A stretch of 24,956 bases of DNA from Ponticaulis sp. (GTDB lineage Bacteria; Pseudomonadota; Alphaproteobacteria; Caulobacterales; Hyphomonadaceae). The DNA lies in the NCBI GenBank assembly GCA_002699325.1, contig PABS01000119.1, forward strand, positions 12,726-37,681. The letters run 5' to 3'. Below, piece after piece: positions 22,039-24,956 of this stretch (position 1 is its first letter; each line of letters opens with the position of its first letter). A program made the translations under genes and the position numbers. Below the pieces are notes generated by a model that was given only the letters and a program-made list of their open reading frames with translations, was not told the origin of the DNA and ran no database searches.

Positions 22039-22911
22039 ATGACGTCGACACCCATTTCTGTCGTGCTGTGCGCGCGCAATGAAGCCAGTCGGATTGAGCA
22101 CTCCATCCGTGCGATTCAGGCGTGCCTTCCGGCCGAGTTGATCGTGGTTGATGGTGGCTCCACCGATGACACCGTCGCGATTGCAGAGCGCCTTGGAACA
22201 CGCGTGATCCGGTCGGGCGGCAAGGGACTTGCGCCAGACCGTCAGCTTGGTGCGGATCATGCCAGCCATGATCTGATTGCCTTTATCGACGCAGATCACC
22301 GGCCTGCACCGGACGCTCTTCAGTCGCTGAAGCGCGATATGGAAGAGTTCGGTCTCGATGTTGTTCAGGCTGGCGTCGGTATTGAGGATAATGGGTTCTG
22401 GAACCGCGCTGAGCATGACGCCATGGCAGTGTTCCAGCATCAGCCGGGCCCACGTAGCCTGATGATCGGCGTAGCACCAACCCTCTATAAGAAAGCGGTT
22501 TTGCAGGCGGTTCGTTTTGATGAGCAGAACAAGGATCAGTCTGATGATGCGGACCTGTTCAAACGGATTGTCGATACCGGTCGCTTTACCTTCGGTGTCG
22601 GTCGTACGGTCGTTCCGCAATATCACCACCCCGAATTTGCCGAATATATGAGCAAATTCCGCTGGTATGGCCGCCGGGACGCCGAATTTATCCGCACGCA
22701 CCCTGATCGCGCTCACTCCATGTATTTCCACCTCTTCTTCCGCTATCCTGTCTGGCGTCCGCTGAAATCCCTGTTCACAGGGCGACCGCGCGCTGCGGTT
22801 TATTTCTGGGTGTGTGGTGGCACACGGCTCGGCATCGTCCTCAGGAAGCGGATCAGTTCAGTATTCAAGCGTACCTCCCGTCCCACTCCAAAAACAGGAG
22901 ACGCCCTATGA
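22039..22911 (+). CDS. Family 2 glycosyltransferase
   Basis: The 290-residue protein has the GT-A fold of GT2 enzymes: ISVVLCARNEASRIEHSIRA, then LIVVDGGSTDDTVAIAERL, and a DADHRP motif (about residues 84-89) as the DxD metal site. The C-terminal part includes the basic segment FRWYGRRDAEFIR and one possible membrane-associated stretch near 249-263. No clear ribosome site precedes the ATG, so the leader may be very short. The TGA overlaps the next ATG (ATGA), showing translational coupling with the cytidylyltransferase. The acceptor is unknown; glycan assembly for flagellin or surface polysaccharide is likely. Confidence 0.85.
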   Translation: MTSTPISVVLCARNEASRIEHSIRAIQACLPAELIVVDGGSTDDTVAIAERLGTRVIRSGGKGLAPDRQLGADHASHDLIAFIDADHRPAPDALQSLKRDMEEFGLDVVQAGVGIEDNGFWNRAEHDAMAVFQHQPGPRSLMIGVAPTLYKKAVLQAVRFDEQNKDQSDDADLFKRIVDTGRFTFGVGRTVVPQYHHPEFAEYMSKFRWYGRRDAEFIRTHPDRAHSMYFHLFFRYPVWRPLKSLFTGRPRAAVYFWVCGGTRLGIVLRKRISSVFKRTSRPTPKTGDAL

Positions 22912-23696
22912 CATTTGCTGTGATCGTTCAGGCGCGCATGGGTTCGTCGCGCTGCCCCGGCAAGGTGATGATGGATCTTGGTGGCGAGCCTTTCCTGAAG
23001 CGCTGTCTGGATCGCTGTGACCGCATCCCGGGAACAGACTTCGTTGTCGTTGCTGTGCCTGATCTTCCCCAGGATGATCCGGTTGCGAAGGCCGCAGACA
23101 GCTGGGGCTATGCCGTTGTCAGGGGCTCTGAAACCGATGTTCTGGCGCGCTATGCCAAGGCGGCGCGTGAAGTGCATGCCGATGCTGTGATGCGTGTCAC
23201 GTCGGACTGTCCGATGATTGATCCTGAGATTTGCGGCGAGACGATCCGTTTCTGGCAGCAGTCTGGCGCGGATTACGGCTGCAACAACATGCCGCCCGGT
23301 TTTCCGCATGGCCTCGATTGTGAAGTCTTTGATGCGGATGCGCTGTTTGCCGCTGAAGAGCTGGCAGTGCTTCCCTATGAGCGCGAGCATGTGACGCCCT
23401 GGATCAGAACCAACGCCAAGATGAAGCGCTCTTCCATCCAGGGGCCAGGCGGCGGCATGGAGAAGCTGCGCTGGACGCTGGACTACCCGGAAGATGTCGA
23501 GATGTTTCGCGCCATTTATGAAGAGATGGGCGATGCGGCACCGTTCGCTTCGGCAGCAGATTATCTGGCGCTCTGCCTGCGGCGACCAGATATTCCTGCA
23601 CTCAATCAGAACCGCCACGACCCAGCCCGACTGCAATCCGAGCAGATCGCAGACATTCGCAACGACACGATGATGCTGCGGACTGAGGCCGCCTGA
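22908..23696 (+). CDS. SpsF/PseF-like cytidylyltransferase for nonulosonic acid activation
   Basis: The 262-residue protein begins TFAVIVQARMGSSRCPGKVM, the nucleotide-binding loop of CMP-sugar synthetases of the SpsF type, followed by RVTSDCPMIDPE (about 97-108) and a REHVTPWI segment, both typical of SpsF. It would transfer CMP from CTP to a nonulosonic acid made by the NeuB-type enzyme encoded two genes downstream. GGAG lies eight bases before the ATG. It overlaps the preceding gene by four bases and the following one by one base. Whether the sugar is pseudaminic acid or another one cannot be told here. Confidence 0.8.
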   Translation: MTFAVIVQARMGSSRCPGKVMMDLGGEPFLKRCLDRCDRIPGTDFVVVAVPDLPQDDPVAKAADSWGYAVVRGSETDVLARYAKAAREVHADAVMRVTSDCPMIDPEICGETIRFWQQSGADYGCNNMPPGFPHGLDCEVFDADALFAAEELAVLPYEREHVTPWIRTNAKMKRSSIQGPGGGMEKLRWTLDYPEDVEMFRAIYEEMGDAAPFASAADYLALCLRRPDIPALNQNRHDPARLQSEQIADIRNDTMMLRTEAA

Positions 23697-24580
23697 TGAA
23701 GGTGCTTGTGCTCGGCGCGACCGGTCTTCTGGGCCGTGAGGTGATGCAGGTTCTGAAAGACCGCGGCATTCGTGCGCTTGGCGCAGCCCGTTCAGGAGCG
23801 GATCTCCAGATTGATATCACCAATCAGATGGCGCTCTTTCGGCTACTCGTCCGCGTGGATTGTGACGCCGTGATCAATGCGGCTGCCTGCGTTGACGTTG
23901 GCGCCTGTGAGCTCGATCCGGAGGCGGCTTATCGCATCAATGGCGCGCCAGCGGCGGTGCTTGCCGCCTGGAGCCAGCAAACCGATGGCCGCTATATACA
24001 GGTTTCGACAGACAATTATTTCATGGGCGATCTGCCTGAAAAACATGATGAAAGTGCTCTGGTTAGCCTGACGAATGCTTATGCGGCCTCCAAGTTTTCC
24101 GGGGAATGCCTAGCACGCGAAGCAAAAAACAGCCTGATTGTGCGCACAAATATCTGCGGCGCGCAGAAAGGCTTTGGTCGCTGGGTCATCGATAGTCTGA
24201 AAACGCGCGCCCCGATGGGTGTTTTTACTGACTATTTCACGTCGACCATGCATGCGCATCATTGCGCTGAGACCCTGGCCGATCTGCTGGTCAGTGATGC
24301 AACTGGTCTCATCAATGTCGGTTCGTGTGAGGTCAGCTCCAAGGCGCGCTTCATTCGCGCAGTCGCACAAGAGCTGGAGACCAAGGCAGACTGGCTTGAG
24401 GAACGCTCGGTCGCCAGCCTCAAACCTGTGAGGGCGCGGTCATGCGGTCTGGATGTGAGCCGTGTTGAAGATCTTTTAGGGCGCCCCATGCCGACGCTCA
24501 AAGAAACTGTCAGAATACTTGTCGCAGAGGACAATCGATGCGCTACGCCCACGACTTCGAACTTGGCAACCGCCGTATAG
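23696..24580 (+). CDS. RmlD-like NAD(P)-dependent sugar reductase (extended SDR)
   Basis: The 294-residue protein has MKVLVLGATGLLGREVMQVL with GxxGxxG (7-13), VINAAACVDVGACELDPEAA, VSTDNYF and the catalytic YAASK motif (about residues 126-130), a layout close to dTDP-4-dehydrorhamnose reductase RmlD. It probably reduces a keto sugar nucleotide or a related intermediate. It is embedded between the cytidylyltransferase and the NeuB-type gene with overlaps of one and 43 bases, so it belongs to the same pathway, although the standard pseudaminic acid pathway has no such step. Confidence 0.82.
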   Translation: MKVLVLGATGLLGREVMQVLKDRGIRALGAARSGADLQIDITNQMALFRLLVRVDCDAVINAAACVDVGACELDPEAAYRINGAPAAVLAAWSQQTDGRYIQVSTDNYFMGDLPEKHDESALVSLTNAYAASKFSGECLAREAKNSLIVRTNICGAQKGFGRWVIDSLKTRAPMGVFTDYFTSTMHAHHCAETLADLLVSDATGLINVGSCEVSSKARFIRAVAQELETKADWLEERSVASLKPVRARSCGLDVSRVEDLLGRPMPTLKETVRILVAEDNRCATPTTSNLATAV

Positions 24581-24956
24581 GGCTGGGTGAGCCCACTTAT
24601 TTCATCGCAGACATTGCTTCTTCGCACGACGGTCAGCTGTCGCGCGCAAAAGAGTTGATCTGGCTGGCGAAGGAAGCAGGAGCTGACTGCGCCAAATTCC
24701 AGCATTTTCTCGCCAAGGATATCGTCTCGGACGAAGGCTTCAGGGCGCTAGGCGGTCAAATGGCGCATCAGGCTGAGTGGAAAGAGTCTGTCTATGAGAT
24801 CTTTGAGCGCTATCAGACACCGCGCGACTGGACGAGCGAGCTGGTGGTTGAATGCGAAAAAGCCGAAATTGATTTTATGACCACCCCTTACGATATGGAG
24901 GCGATTGAACTGGTCGATCCGGTTCTCAAAGCCTTCAAGGTCGGCTCTGGAGATAT
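24538..24956 (+). CDS. NeuB/PseI/SpsE-type nonulosonic acid synthase, N-terminal part (partial)
   Basis: The reading frame starts at an ATG seven bases after AGAGG and runs off the window after about 139 codons. The sequence PTYFIADIASSHDGQLSRAK, then AGADCAKFQHF and MTTPYDMEAIELVDPVLKAF, ending KVGSGD, matches the NeuB barrel (canonical I.E.g.NH.G.l..A, ad..KFQ.f, stp.d......l....kigS.d). These enzymes condense phosphoenolpyruvate with a six-carbon sugar to make a nine-carbon acid. It overlaps the reductase gene by 43 bases. The usual NH of the first motif is replaced by SSHDG. Confidence 0.85.
   Translation, partial: MRYAHDFELGNRRIGLGEPTYFIADIASSHDGQLSRAKELIWLAKEAGADCAKFQHFLAKDIVSDEGFRALGGQMAHQAEWKESVYEIFERYQTPRDWTSELVVECEKAEIDFMTTPYDMEAIELVDPVLKAFKVGSGD

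Noticed and set aside
22800..23636. A 278-residue open frame antisense to the SpsF-type gene
   Set aside because: The plus-strand gene has clear family motifs and coupled neighbours; the antisense frame has a His/Arg-rich composition typical of a shadow frame. The same applies to 22027-22731.

Overview
The window looks like chromosome of a flagellated alphaproteobacterium, probably from the stalked or budding Caulobacterales/Hyphomonadaceae group. The reasons are the flbT-flaF pair, a six-gene flagellin family, flaG, a FlmG-like TPR glycosyltransferase, sigma-54 flagellin promoters with CCGGCAA upstream sites, and nonulosonic-acid genes next to the flagellins. There are no rRNA or tRNA genes, insertion sequences or CRISPR arrays. 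Gene boundaries were read by eye and family names come from recalled motifs, not from a database search.

Left part (1-9546): the 3' end of a PaaI-type thioesterase; two tandem sensor histidine kinases with closely similar kinase cores and different sensors (280-2199, 2353-3846); a convergent FAD oxidoreductase (3869-4846) and a FlmG-like glycosyltransferase (4918-6726); divergent flbT-flaF (6866-7601); then a rhodanese, a small Cys-rich DUF1272 protein and a GST-like protein.

Centre (9547-17731): a flagellin array. Five flagellins (here F1-F5) each have their own sigma-54 -24/-12 promoter, CCGGCAA-type upstream sites about 60-135 bp further out, and small stem-loops that begin almost exactly at the predicted transcription start; F1-F4 also end in their own terminator-like hairpins. 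yidD and a 64-residue gene sit on the opposite strand between F3 and F4. flaG and a divergent sixth flagellin (F6) follow F5; F6 lacks the sigma-54 promoter and the leader stem-loops. FlbT is known in Caulobacter to bind a flagellin 5' leader, so the leader stem-loops are plausible FlbT/FlaF targets and are the most interesting feature of the window.

Right part (17652-24956): a CPA2 cation/proton antiporter with an RCK domain, a secreted DUF2141 protein behind a double palindrome operator, a MarC membrane protein, then a sugar cluster: pseB on the minus strand, and on the plus strand a tightly overlapping set of a family 2 glycosyltransferase, a SpsF-type cytidylyltransferase, a RmlD-like reductase and the start of a NeuB/PseI-type synthase. 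These genes probably make and activate a nonulosonic acid such as pseudaminic acid, which a FlmG-type transferase could attach to the flagellins.
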